Positions 16,024 through 26,300 of a stretch of 64,000 nucleotides of DNA are shown here, in pieces; positions within the stretch are counted from its first letter, which is position 1, and each line of letters starts with the position of its first letter. A program made the position numbers and the translations under genes. Below the pieces are notes generated by a model that worked only from the letters and a program-made list of their open reading frames with translations, ran no database searches and had not been told where the DNA came from. The stretch lies in contig NZ_MUHA01000007.1 in assembly GCF_002217355.1 (NCBI RefSeq), positions 431,519-495,518 of the forward strand. The letters are read 5' to 3'. Source of the DNA: Flavobacterium oncorhynchi (GTDB lineage Bacteria > Bacteroidota > Bacteroidia > Flavobacteriales > Flavobacteriaceae).

Positions 16024-16950
16024 ATGAAAAAACAGTATATGAATAAGTGGATAAAACCACTTTTTGCAGTATTTTTTGTTTTTGGAATAGGAGCTACATT
16101 CTTTATTTTTAGTAGTGAATTAAAGGAAAGTGCCAAAGATGCTGAGACTCCTTCGATTAAAACTAATCTTGCAGAGCCAAGTAAGGAATCTACAGCGCAA
16201 AAAAACATTATCGATTCTCTGAATGTTCTAAAACAGCAATACGATTTGGCGATTTTAGAAAAGACTTCATTATCGCATCAATTGGAGCTTGAGCGAAAAA
16301 ATGTCGAAAACTTAATGGAGATTATTAAAGCTTCAAAAAATCCTTCGATTACTCAGATTCAAATTTATAGAAAACAACTTTTAGATTTAAAAACAACATT
16401 AGAATCTAAAGGTTTGGAAATTAAAAGCCTCAAATCTCAAAACAAAAATCTGCTTACTGAAATTGAGTCTCAAAATGTTGTAATGTATCAGCAAAAGGCA
16501 CAAAACGACACCTTGATTTTGAAGCAAAAAAAATTAGAATCGACAATAAAGGACGCTTCAAGGTTATCATCAAATAATTTTAAGGTTATTGCATTAAGAG
16601 AGAATAGCTCCGGAAAGGAATTGGAGACTGAAAAAGCTAGACACACAAAAAAACTCAAAGTCAGCTTTTCTATCAATGGAAATTCAGTAGCTAAAACGGG
16701 AAAAAAGATTTTTTATATTCAAGTTTTAGATCAAAAAAATACAGTTTTAGGTGAAGATAAATTAATTGAATTTGGAAATGATAAAGCTTTGGTTTACAGT
16801 TTTATTGTAGCAGTAGATTTTCAAGGAAAACCTGTCAATGTTTACGGCATTTTAAATGCTGATGAAAATGATTTTAAAAAAGGAACTTATTTTGTTAACT
16901 TTTTTGATAAGCAAGAAATCATGGGAAGCACTTCGATTACTTTAGAATAA
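16024..16950 (+). CDS. membrane-anchored coiled-coil protein of unknown function
   Basis: This 308-residue protein has one N-terminal membrane segment (about residues 10-28, WIKPLFAVFFVFGIGATFFIF). Residues about 55-180 are heptad-rich and charged (for example LKQQYDLAILEKTSLSHQLELERK is interrupted by no helix breaker), indicating a long coiled coil. The last 100 residues form a beta-rich domain (KLKVSFSINGNSV, IFYIQVLDQKN, GTYFVNFFDKQE). No catalytic motif is seen. It is likely anchored in the inner membrane with the rod in the periplasm. It is monocistronic. An alternative start five codons in (16039) is possible. Confidence 0.75.
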   Translation: MKKQYMNKWIKPLFAVFFVFGIGATFFIFSSELKESAKDAETPSIKTNLAEPSKESTAQKNIIDSLNVLKQQYDLAILEKTSLSHQLELERKNVENLMEIIKASKNPSITQIQIYRKQLLDLKTTLESKGLEIKSLKSQNKNLLTEIESQNVVMYQQKAQNDTLILKQKKLESTIKDASRLSSNNFKVIALRENSSGKELETEKARHTKKLKVSFSINGNSVAKTGKKIFYIQVLDQKNTVLGEDKLIEFGNDKALVYSFIVAVDFQGKPVNVYGILNADENDFKKGTYFVNFFDKQEIMGSTSITLE

Positions 16951-17033
16951 GGGGGTAGGAGTTTTTAATTAGAATTTGTAGTATATAGGAAATTGATTTC
17001 CTAGCTTTGTTTTCTTATTAGAAATTTATACTC

Positions 17034-17891
17034 ATGAAACTTTACCCAATAGAATCAGGAAATTTTAAGTTAGATGGCGGCGCAATGTTTGGTGTTGTGC
17101 CAAAAACAATTTGGAATAAAACCAATCCTGCAGATGATAATAATCTTATCGATATAGCCGCACGTTGTTTGTTGATTGAAGATGGAAATCGTTTGATTTT
17201 AATTGATACTGGAATGGGGAATAAACAATCAGAAAAGTTTTTTGGTTATTACTCACTTTGGGGATCTCATTCGATTGATAAATCTTTGGCAAAATATGGT
17301 TTCCATAGAGATGATATTACCGATGTTTTTATGACGCATTTGCATTTTGATCATTGCGGAGGAAGTGTTCAGTGGAATTCTGATAAAACTTTTTATGAGC
17401 CGGCTTTTAAAAATGCAAAGTTTTGGACAAATGAAAATCATTGGGAATGGGCTACAAAACCAAATGCTCGTGAAAAAGCTTCTTTTCTTTCGGAGAATAT
17501 TTTACCAATGCAGGAAAGCGGTCAGTTGAATTTTATAAAACGCCCTGAAAATGACTTGGCATTTTCTGAAGAAATGAATTTTGGGATTTATTACGTTGAT
17601 GGGCATACCGAAAAACAGATGATTCCGCACATTCAATATCAGGGCAAAACCATCGTTTTTTGTGCAGATTTATTGGCAACAGCCGGACATATTCCGTTGC
17701 CGTACGTAATGGGCTACGATACGCGTCCGTTATTGACAATGCCTGAAAAATCAAAATTTTTGAATGCCGCTGCTGATAATAATTATTATTTGTTTTTAGA
17801 ACACGACGCACATAATCAAATTATAACGGTTGAACATACTGAGAAAGGCGTGCGGCTGAAAGACGTTTTTACTTGTGAAGAGATTCTTTAA
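17034..17891 (+). CDS. metallo-beta-lactamase-fold hydrolase
   Basis: This 285-residue protein has the metallo-beta-lactamase fold with the dizinc motif THLHFDHCGG (His102, His104, Asp106, His107). Further likely ligands are in YYVDGHTEKQM (His near 191) and VFCADLLATAGH, with a terminal EHDAHNQ. There is no signal peptide, so it is cytoplasmic. The HLHFDH pattern and general length resemble lactonase-like members, but the substrate cannot be assigned. A strong bidirectional hairpin terminator follows. It is transcribed alone. Confidence 0.88.
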   Translation: MKLYPIESGNFKLDGGAMFGVVPKTIWNKTNPADDNNLIDIAARCLLIEDGNRLILIDTGMGNKQSEKFFGYYSLWGSHSIDKSLAKYGFHRDDITDVFMTHLHFDHCGGSVQWNSDKTFYEPAFKNAKFWTNENHWEWATKPNAREKASFLSENILPMQESGQLNFIKRPENDLAFSEEMNFGIYYVDGHTEKQMIPHIQYQGKTIVFCADLLATAGHIPLPYVMGYDTRPLLTMPEKSKFLNAAADNNYYLFLEHDAHNQIITVEHTEKGVRLKDVFTCEEIL

Positions 17892-17909
17892 TATGAATTT
17901 TAAAACATA

Positions 17910-17947
17910 AAAAATCCCGTTTTCATTTTATTGAAAACGGGATTTTT
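17910..17947. terminator. bidirectional Rho-independent terminator
   Basis: A perfect 16-base stem (17910-17925 with 17932-17947, 6-base loop) contains ATCCCGTTTTCA and ends in an A-run on one side and a T-run on the other. It sits between the metallo-hydrolase gene (+) and the LRR protein gene (-) and can serve both. A degenerate copy occurs at 22537-22574. Confidence 0.85.
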
Positions 17948-17966
17948 GGTTTAAACATTTTATGAT

Positions 17967-20900
17967 TTATTCTACTATTACTTTTTTTGCTGAAGCAGCA
18001 TCTCCGTTGATTAAGTATATGTAGTAAACTCCCTTTGGTAAACCAGATAAATTTATAGTATTATCTGTGTTTGCAGAATTCAAAGTAAATGATTTTACTA
18101 ATTGCCCTAATGAGTTGTAAACTGTTGCTTTGTCTAATGTAATATTATTGAGGTGAACTTCTCCTTTTGTTGGGTTTGGATAGATAACAACTTTATCAAA
18201 TACTGAATCTTCGATGCCCAGATTCTTGCAGGTATTTGAATAAGTTGCAGTAGGTTCTTTGATTTTTGACCATTTTAAATTAGAAAATTCGACATTATCA
18301 ACCTGAATACAAGAGAGATTTTTATTATTTAAAAAACTGCAGGCATCTATAGCTGCCGTGTTTTTATTTGTAGCATTTGCAGGAGGCAATATGAAGTTTT
18401 TGTTATTACCGTTCTGAAGATTTAATGTTGTTATTGGGTTAAATTCAATAAAGACAAGTTCTAAAAGAGGATTATGTGATAAATCTAAAGTTGTTAATTG
18501 GTTCCAAGTTACATTTATTCTTTTTAATAATGGATTGTTGCTTAGATCTAAAGTGGTTAATTGAGCATTGTTAAAATACAAATCTTCCAATTTTTTGTTT
18601 GAAGAAACATCTAGTTTTGAAATTGTTGTATTAGTGCAGTTCAATTGCAAAAGATTAGGTTGGTTTGATACATCCAATGTTGTGAAATTGTTACTGCCGC
18701 AATATAGAGATTCAAGCACAGTATTTGATGAAATGTCAAGACTGCTTAATGAATTTCTATCGACAGTTAAAAATAGAAGAGCTTTATTTTGAGATAAATC
18801 AATTGTTGAAATTTGATTTTGGGAGAGCATTAAATTAACTAAACGAGTATTTTGGGTAACGTCTAAACTGGTTAATTTGTTATCATGTAAAGCTAGTTTA
18901 GTAAGTGATTTGCTATTGCTGATATTAATGCTGTTTATTTTGTTAAAGTTACAATCCAGATATATTAATGAAACAAAATCTTCGATACCTGTTACGTTTG
19001 AAATATTACTATTTGAAAGATCAAGATAGGTAACTTTATTAGCAACCGAGGTAAGGATTTTACCATTTTTACCGTCTGTATCTATTTCTAAAGCAATTAA
19101 TTTGTCTTCAAAAATTGGGTCAGGAATTAACGTATATGCATTACAGTCAATATTGTAGCTTGCAGTTTCGTCTTTAAGTGTTTGCCAATTATTCGTAGAT
19201 AAAATGGCATCATCAACTTGAATACAATTTAAATTTGGATTGTTTTTAAAATTTGAGCTAAGACTAAAATTCGCATTGTTTCCATTTTTTAAATTTAGAC
19301 TCAATAATTTGTTGTTACTGCTGTTTACTGTGGTTAAAGTTTTATTTTTAGAAAGATCTAAAGACGTTAGTAGATTACTTGAACAGTTTAAATTAGTTAG
19401 ACTAATGAAACCAGATATTCCAGTTATGTCTTTTATAGAACTTGATGTAATATCCAAAGATGTAAGGTTTGCAATGCTACTGTTTAAAACAGTTCCGTTT
19501 TTACCATCTGTATCGATTTTCAATGCGATTAATTTATCTTCGAAAGCCGGATCTGGGATAGCAGTAACCTGAGAGCAATCGACAATAGAATATGATGCGG
19601 AAACATCTTTAAAATTTCCCCATTTTTCATTAGAAAAAAGAGCATTATCTACAAGAATACATGTTAAAGATGGGTTTTTTGTAAAATCTATAGCATAGGA
19701 AGTTTGCTGTATATAACGGTTGTTACCATTTCTTATATTTACTTTGGTAAGTAATTTGTTATCTGCACATAGTATAGAACTTAAAAGGGGATTTTGAGAA
19801 AGATCTAAAGTTGTAAATTGATTTGAAGGTCCCCAAAATGTAGTTAGTTTTTTATTGTTCGAAACATCAATGTTAGTTAATTTGTTTGTTCCACAGGATA
19901 AAAGACTTAATTCAGTATTTTGAGAAAGATCAAGACTTGTTATTTCGTTACCAGAGAGTGATAAATATTGTAAAGAAATATTATTTGAAGTATTTAAAGC
20001 AGTTAGTTTGTTGTAGGGAAGACTTAAATTAGTTAAAGCTAAATTTTGCGAAATATCTATAGTTGTTAGTTTGTTAGACATAACACTTAAATTTGTTAAA
20101 GACGCAAAATCTTGTATTCCGGTTAAATCAGAAATATTACTATTGTAAAGATCTATTTCTGTGATTGAGGAAATTTTTGATGTCAAAACTTGTCCATCAG
20201 GAGTTCCTGAGTCAAATCCTAAGGCAATTAATTTATTTTCAAAATTTACATCGGGAATGATTGTAAACATTGGACAATTATCTGAAAATTTTGTTGTTGT
20301 ATCAACATTTTTTGACCAATTTGTAGTTGAATAAACAGCATCGTCAACTTGAATACATGTTAAGCCAGGGTTTTTTGTAGCGTAAAGGTAGTTGTTTAAG
20401 GAAGTATTGTTCCCATTTTTTAAATCCAAATATTTTAGTTGATTATTAGTGCAAGTTACTTCTGTTAATTTGATGTTTTTTGATAAATCTAGTTTGGTTA
20501 TACTATTATTATCACAATGAAATTTACTTAAATTATTATGTTTTGTAACATTAATGGAGGTAATAGCATTGTCTGAAAAGTACAAATGCTCAAGTAGGGT
20601 ATTTTTTGAAATATCTAAAGATGTTAATTGGTTTGTATAACAAATAAATTCTTTTAGATGAGTATTATTAGTAAGGTTAATTTTTTTTACAAAGTTGATT
20701 CCGAAATTTAAACTTGTTAACAAGGTGTTTTTGCTAATATTCAAGTCGGTCAATTTATTATTCTGACACCAAAAAAAATCTAGATTTGGATTTTCTGATA
20801 AATCAATCGAGGATAGTTGGTTTGAGTCAGCGATTACATGTTTTAATTTTGTATTTTTTAAAAGATCTAAGGAAGTTATTTTGTTAGAGTTACAATCTAA

Positions 20901-22391
20901 ATGTTCTAAATTTATATTTTTTGAAGTAACTAGAGAACTCAGTTGATTGTTAGAAATTGTTAGAAATTTTAAGCTTTTATTTTCAGATAAATTTAAAGTT
21001 GTTAACTCATTATTTCCTGCCTGCAGGGTTTCTAGGTTTATGTTTTTAGAGATGTTTGCTTCAGTTAATTTATTTTCGCTTACATCTAAAAATGTTAAAT
21101 TAGTGTTGCCTGATAAATCTAAATTTGAAATTAAGTTATTGTTGCAAACTAGAGTTGTTAATGAAGTGCTTTTCGGAACATTCAGATTAGTCAATTTATT
21201 ACGGCTGACATCAATTCTAATTAAATTGGTGTTCTTAGACAGGTCGAGAGTGCTGAGAGAATTATTAGTGAAGTAAAATTCAAGCAATGAAGTGAAATCC
21301 TGGATTCCAGTGAAATCCGAGATCGGAACTCCTGTTAGATTTAATGAAAGGACAGTGCTAATATTATCAGTTAATACCTTACCATCAACAATGCCAGAAT
21401 CGTACCCAAGCTGGATTAGTTTATTTTCGAAATTTGGATCTGGTATAAGGGTGTAAAATGTACAATCAATATTATAGTTTGCCGAAGAATCTTTAGATGC
21501 TGGCAGCCAATTAGTGTTAGAATAAGCGATATCATCTACAACAATACATGTTAAATTAGGATTATCTCTTAAATTAAGCTGCGTTTTATTTATTTTAGTA
21601 TTGTTGCCATTTTTCAAATTCAATTTTGTTAAATTGTTTGAAACACATGTGAAATCAACTAAATTAATATTTGTAGAAAGGTCTAGCTTTGCTATTTTGT
21701 TTGAATCACAATATAGTGAAACTAAAGCTGTGTTTTTTGATAGATTTAAAGTTGTCAATTGATTTTCCCAACACGTTAAGCTGTTTAATTGTGTGTTTTG
21801 AGATAAATTCAGGGATGTAATTTGATTTTTACTGCAGGAAAGTGTTTTTAATATAGTATTGGCGTCAGTATTTATAAAAGATAAATTATTAGAATCACAA
21901 TATAGATTCTCTAGTAAAATTGCGCCGCTTAGAAATAAAACTTCTATTGAATTGCTGTTGCATTGTAGTTCTTTTAACTTTGAATTGTTAGTAAATAATA
22001 AATTCTTCAATTTATTATTAGAACAATAAAAGTATTTCAGGTCCCTATTTTGAGAAATATTTAGATTCGTTAATAAGTTATTCGAACAATTAAAAGTTGA
22101 TAAATAGATATTTTGTGAAATATTTAAACTAGTTATTTCATTGTTGTTACACTTTAGAATCTCTAAATCAGAAAAATTTTCTATTCCTTTTAGATCTTTG
22201 ATAGAGCTATATGAGACATCTAATGAAATCAAACTTGATATTTTGGAGGTTAATACTTTTCCATCAGGTATGCCGCTATCAATTCCTAAAGCAATAAGTT
22301 TATTCTCAAAATTAACATCTGGAATTTCTGTGTATTGCGCATAAATAGAAAAATTTACAAGCAACAGTAATAAAAGTAGTTTTGTTTTCAT
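17967..22391 (-). CDS. giant leucine-rich-repeat surface protein with T9SS type A sorting domain (1474 aa)
   Basis: The protein begins with a signal peptide (cleavage near residue 19, after IYA). It has five modules, each opening with an (Y/F/V)T-x-IPD-x-x-FE(N/D)KLI-x-L segment, a D-x-x-(D/G)-rich loop, and an LTGI-x-(D/G)F cap. Each continues with 21-residue repeats of the form L-x-x-L-x-C/V-x-x-N-x-L-x-x-L-(D/N)-(L/I)-S-x-N, and closes with NP-x-L-x-CI-x-VD ... W ... C. Residues about 1395-1474 form a T9SS type A C-terminal domain (VIYPNPTKGEV, YNSLGQLV, LPKGVYYIYL), so the protein should cross the outer membrane through the gliding/T9SS apparatus and be surface-attached or released. A paralogue lies just upstream. 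Role, probably adhesion or binding, is inferred. Confidence 0.9.
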   Translation of the reverse strand: MKTKLLLLLLLVNFSIYAQYTEIPDVNFENKLIALGIDSGIPDGKVLTSKISSLISLDVSYSSIKDLKGIENFSDLEILKCNNNEITSLNISQNIYLSTFNCSNNLLTNLNISQNRDLKYFYCSNNKLKNLLFTNNSKLKELQCNSNSIEVLFLSGAILLENLYCDSNNLSFINTDANTILKTLSCSKNQITSLNLSQNTQLNSLTCWENQLTTLNLSKNTALVSLYCDSNKIAKLDLSTNINLVDFTCVSNNLTKLNLKNGNNTKINKTQLNLRDNPNLTCIVVDDIAYSNTNWLPASKDSSANYNIDCTFYTLIPDPNFENKLIQLGYDSGIVDGKVLTDNISTVLSLNLTGVPISDFTGIQDFTSLLEFYFTNNSLSTLDLSKNTNLIRIDVSRNKLTNLNVPKSTSLTTLVCNNNLISNLDLSGNTNLTFLDVSENKLTEANISKNINLETLQAGNNELTTLNLSENKSLKFLTISNNQLSSLVTSKNINLEHLDCNSNKITSLDLLKNTKLKHVIADSNQLSSIDLSENPNLDFFWCQNNKLTDLNISKNTLLTSLNFGINFVKKINLTNNTHLKEFICYTNQLTSLDISKNTLLEHLYFSDNAITSINVTKHNNLSKFHCDNNSITKLDLSKNIKLTEVTCTNNQLKYLDLKNGNNTSLNNYLYATKNPGLTCIQVDDAVYSTTNWSKNVDTTTKFSDNCPMFTIIPDVNFENKLIALGFDSGTPDGQVLTSKISSITEIDLYNSNISDLTGIQDFASLTNLSVMSNKLTTIDISQNLALTNLSLPYNKLTALNTSNNISLQYLSLSGNEITSLDLSQNTELSLLSCGTNKLTNIDVSNNKKLTTFWGPSNQFTTLDLSQNPLLSSILCADNKLLTKVNIRNGNNRYIQQTSYAIDFTKNPSLTCILVDNALFSNEKWGNFKDVSASYSIVDCSQVTAIPDPAFEDKLIALKIDTDGKNGTVLNSSIANLTSLDITSSSIKDITGISGFISLTNLNCSSNLLTSLDLSKNKTLTTVNSSNNKLLSLNLKNGNNANFSLSSNFKNNPNLNCIQVDDAILSTNNWQTLKDETASYNIDCNAYTLIPDPIFEDKLIALEIDTDGKNGKILTSVANKVTYLDLSNSNISNVTGIEDFVSLIYLDCNFNKINSINISNSKSLTKLALHDNKLTSLDVTQNTRLVNLMLSQNQISTIDLSQNKALLFLTVDRNSLSSLDISSNTVLESLYCGSNNFTTLDVSNQPNLLQLNCTNTTISKLDVSSNKKLEDLYFNNAQLTTLDLSNNPLLKRINVTWNQLTTLDLSHNPLLELVFIEFNPITTLNLQNGNNKNFILPPANATNKNTAAIDACSFLNNKNLSCIQVDNVEFSNLKWSKIKEPTATYSNTCKNLGIEDSVFDKVVIYPNPTKGEVHLNNITLDKATVYNSLGQLVKSFTLNSANTDNTINLSGLPKGVYYIYLINGDAASAKKVIVE
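18230..22340 (-). repeat. five tandem LRR modules inside the 1474-aa protein gene
   Basis: Module openings (the IPD...FE(N/D)KLI segments) lie near 22340, 21450, 20260, 19565 and 19130. The modules are therefore about 890, 1190, 695, 435 and 900 bases, differing in the number of 21-residue repeats. The last three or so module boundaries carry LNSS/LTS after a DG loop. The pattern suggests expansion and loss of repeats by recombination. Confidence 0.8.
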
Positions 22392-22416
22392 AAAGTAGGT
22401 TTAGGGTTAGGATATA

Positions 22417-22460
22417 CAATTTTACGCAATTTATATTAATTTTTCTTACGGAAATGTATG
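22417..22460 (-). promoter_or_regulatory. promoter region of the 1474-aa LRR gene, shared layout with its paralogue
   Basis: The minus strand has TAAAATTG (22417-22424, one mismatch to TAnnTTTG), 26 bases before the start codon. CCGTAAG (22446-22452) lies 21 bases further upstream, where a -33 element would be. The paralogue at 28502 has the same two blocks at nearly the same distances. Confidence 0.45.
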
Positions 22461-22536
22461 AAAAAAAGCAAGTTATAAGGATAAATGGTTTTAAAATAAA
22501 TAGTTATAAGAATGGGTAAGATTTTCTTTTTAGAAA

Positions 22537-22574
22537 AAAAATCCCGTTTTCAATAAAATGAATTCGGGATTTTT
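22537..22574 (-). terminator. Rho-independent terminator after the fibronectin-III lipoprotein gene
   Basis: ATCCCG at 22541-22546 pairs with CGGGAT at 22565-22570, flanked by A-run and T-run, with a 2-by-2 mismatch inside the stem. It is a degraded copy of the hairpin at 17910. It would end the 28502-22603 transcript on the minus strand. Confidence 0.75.
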
Positions 22575-22602
22575 AGTTTAACTAATTGTGATTATTTAAG
22601 TG

Positions 22603-23301
22603 CTAGTTAGTTTTAAATTTCCAAACCTGACCAACAGTTTCACCTCCTTTGTTGTCTTTTACGACAACTTTCCAGAAGTATTCTTTTGTAGCTTCCAATG
22701 TAACATCAAATGATGAAGTGCTTGTGTTCTCGGTAACTTTTGCTGTTGGAGGATTAGTTGTACCAAAATACACATCGTAAGTTAGAATATCATTTGCGTC
22801 AACATCAGATGCTTTCCACTTTAAAGCTGCTGTTGCTGTGCTTAAAGTAGAATTTATTGCTGGCTGAACTAACTCTGGAGCAAATGGTAAATGATTTACA
22901 ACAGCTGCTCCTGCAGTATAAAACTTGAAAGTTGCAGAGTAAGCACTAGATAAACCTTTGCTGTCTGCTGCCTGTACTCTCCAATAATATGCAGTATTTT
23001 TCTCTAATGTAAGAGAAGAGCTAACGGTTGAGTTGTTAAGTGTGTTAACAATTTGAGTAAATCCGTTATCTTTTGCAACCTGAATTTGGTATACAATAGG
23101 ATCTTTTTCAGTATCAGTAGATTGATTCCATTGTAAAGAAACAGTATTGTCTAAACATAATTTACCATCGGTAGGAGATACTAATACTGGAACTGTAGGC
23201 GCCGTATTTGTAACTGGAGGAGTAACAGGATCGTCTCCGCCCCCGCCTCCGCATGCAGCAAACAAAAAACCAATGATTGATAGGTATATAAAATTCTTCA
23301 T
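22603..23301 (-). CDS. surface lipoprotein with two fibronectin type III domains
   Basis: This 232-residue protein has a lipoprotein signal with lipobox FAAC (cysteine near residue 17), followed by GGGGGDDPV, a Gly/Asp-rich stretch of the type that can direct Bacteroidota lipoproteins to the cell surface. Two fibronectin type III domains follow (about residues 35-130 and 138-232). Each has the Trp and Tyr core patterns: LQWNQSTDTEKDPIVYQIQVA with YYWRVQAADSKG, then LKWKASDVDANDILTYDVYFG with YFWKVVVKDNKGG. The gene starts 2 bases after the 1732-aa LRR gene ends, so the two are co-transcribed. It may be a cell-surface partner or anchor of that secreted protein; this is inference. Confidence 0.88.
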   Translation of the reverse strand: MKNFIYLSIIGFLFAACGGGGGDDPVTPPVTNTAPTVPVLVSPTDGKLCLDNTVSLQWNQSTDTEKDPIVYQIQVAKDNGFTQIVNTLNNSTVSSSLTLEKNTAYYWRVQAADSKGLSSAYSATFKFYTAGAAVVNHLPFAPELVQPAINSTLSTATAALKWKASDVDANDILTYDVYFGTTNPPTAKVTENTSTSSFDVTLEATKEYFWKVVVKDNKGGETVGQVWKFKTN

Positions 23302-23303
23302 TT

Positions 23304-26300
23304 TTATTTTTTTATAATTTTAATGTATTCTGGAGTTTCTAAATAGATTTTTGCTGCATAAATTCCCGAAGCTTGGTTTTCAAGACTTAACTGCGCTTTT
23401 CCATTTTCGATAGAATATGTTTTAGTCGAAACTAATTGTCCAGCAAAATTGTACAATTCGATTTTAACTTCTTTTTGACCAGTTGGAATTTCAATTTCAA
23501 AACTTCCAGAAGTTGGATTTGGGTAAGCAGATAATGTTCCTAAAAGATCCATTGTGGCCACTTTTTTAGAAAAAACACCTTCACAAGCTTTAGCAGTTGC
23601 TACTTCAATTAAACCGCCTTTTTCTAAACTTAAATTAAACTTAGAATCTGTTGTTTGAAATTGTTGAGTTCCATCAACAAACACGGTAAAAGGAGCCGTT
23701 CCTGCAGTAATTTCTACTGCTACATTTTTAGAAGTTACGCTTGATTTTCCTGCAACGTTAGAAGCTTTTGGAATAGTTACGGTAAAGTTTTGTTCGAAAA
23801 TCATTTCCGGAATAGTGATCTTGATTTTGTAAGTTCCCGGAGTTAAACTAGTAACTTTTAAACTGTTGTTAGTAAAGTTGTATGATTTATCGTTTATTGT
23901 TGCGGCATATGCAAATGAATTTTTACCAACAATACTAATCTCGCCATTATTTTCTCCTGTACAAGATTCTCCTTTAGTTTCAACAGTAAAATTGTTTGCA
24001 GGTAAATTTAGTTCTCCTGTACATTCTGTATTGTAAGTTGCAATTGCATCTTTTTTAGAAGGCCAATTTGTAGTTGCATAGTTAACATCATCAACTTGAA
24101 TACAATATAGTTTTGAGTTTGAAGAAAATGAAACATAATTGTTATTTAGTAACGTATTTTTTCCATTTTTAAGGTTTAAGCTCGTTAATTGATTTGAGTT
24201 TACCATCAAACTGCTTAATAGAGGATTTTTTGAGACATCGATTGTTACAATTTTATTCTCGTTAACTTCAAGACCATATAGTAAAACATTATTTGAAACA
24301 TCAATAGCGGTTAATTGACATTTTTTAGCATTTAAATAAGTTAGCGCTTTATTCTGAGAAACATCTAAAGTTGTTAATTCATTTGAAAAAGCACTTAAAC
24401 TAGTTAAAGCAGTGTTTTTAGAAGTATTTAAAGTTGTTATTTTGTTTCCGTAAACACCTAGTTCTTTTAAGGCTAAATTAGCAGTTATATCAATAGTTGT
24501 AATTTGATTTGAGCCAACATCTAATCGAGTTAATACTGTGTTTTTAGATACATTAATAGTTGTTAGTTTGTTGTTGTCAGAAATTAAATTTTGTAAAGCT
24601 AAGTTGTTTGAAATATTTAATTCCGTCAATTTATTACTACCGCAATTTAGAGATTCTAAAGCAGTGTTTTTAGTAAGATCTAATGTAGCAACCTGATTAC
24701 TAGATAAATCTAAAGTTTTTAGTTTTAGGTTTTTAGAAACATCGATTTTAGTAATTGCTCCTTTAGAGCAGTACAGTTTTTCTAATGATTTAAAATCTTC
24801 AATACCTTGTAAATCTGTAATTTTATTGGTTGCATCAATTGCATTTAATTCGATAAGATTTTCAATGCTAGAGGTTAGAACTTTTCCATTTTCACCATCT
24901 TTATCAATGCCATTTTTGATTAAAAGTTTTTCAAAATTTATATCAGGAATTAGTGTGTATTGATAGTTTGGCGCACAAGCCTCAGATGAATAAATTACTT
25001 TTTCGTCTTTTGCGATCCATTTTTCGGTAGAAAAAGCTACGTTATCAACTTGAATGCAAAGTAAATTTGGATTTTTCGTAAAATTTCCAAGAGTCATGTT
25101 TTGCATGTTTGCATTATTTCCGTTTTTCAAATTCAAACTATACAAGTTGTTATCAGTACAGTCGAATTCCTTTAGAATAGTGTTTTTTGAAACATCTAAA
25201 TTTCTTAATTTATTGAAACTAGCACTTAGAGTAATAAGCTTCGTGTTTTTAGAAACATCTAAGTCAGAAATTTCATTATTACTTAAATTTAAATCGATTA
25301 ATGATAAGTTTGCAGAGACAGAAAAAGTGTTTATTTTATTATGACTAATATTTAGTTTTGCTAACAAAGGTTGTCTTGAGATGTTTATCGTTGTTAATTG
25401 GTTGTTATTACATTCCAATGAAGTCAACATAGAAAAATCTTCTATTCCTGTTAAGTCTGTAATATTGCTATTTGCAACATTTAGACTTGTTAGATCGGCA
25501 ATACTTGTTGTTGCAACTTTTCCGTTTTTCCCGTCTTTATCTATATTAAGTTCAATTAGTTTATCTTCAAATTTAGAGTCAGGTATTAAAGTGTATGGTA
25601 CAACAAATGGACAAGGATCTGATGAGAAAGTAGCTGTTAAATCTTTTTTAGCTCCCCAATTTGCATTAGAATAGTCAACATTATCAACTTGTATACATTT
25701 TAGATCAGGATTTTGAGCAAATCTTACACCATCATTATTGGAAGAAGAAACAGATATTGAGCTATTAGATCCATTTTTAATATTCAGGTTTAATAACTTA
25801 TTGTTATTAGCAAGTACTTGAGACAGTTTAGGATTTTTTGAAAAATCTAATGTTTTTATTTCGTTGTTATTACACCAAATTTGATTCAATTCTGGATTGT
25901 TTGAAACGTTTAATGAAGTTAACATGTTTCCATTTACAAATAAGGTAGATAGTTTTGTGTTTTTAGTAACATTTAAACTAGATAATTTATTAGAGTAGAT
26001 TTGTACTGCTTTTAAATTTATATTGTTTGTAAGGTCAATATTCGAAAGACTATTAAAACTTAGATCTAAAGAAGTTAATGCAATATTTTTGGAAACATTA
26101 ATATAAGTTAATTTATTAGCAAATAAATTTACATTAGTCAATGCTTGATTTTGTGAAAAATCTACTGTAGTTATATTGTTATTATTAGCTGTTATCTGCT
26201 GTAAAGAAGTAAAATCTTGAATACCCGTTAAGTCAGATATGCCTTTTCCTGACAAACCTAAATTAGTGACTTTAGCAATACTTTCAGTTTTAACTTTTCC

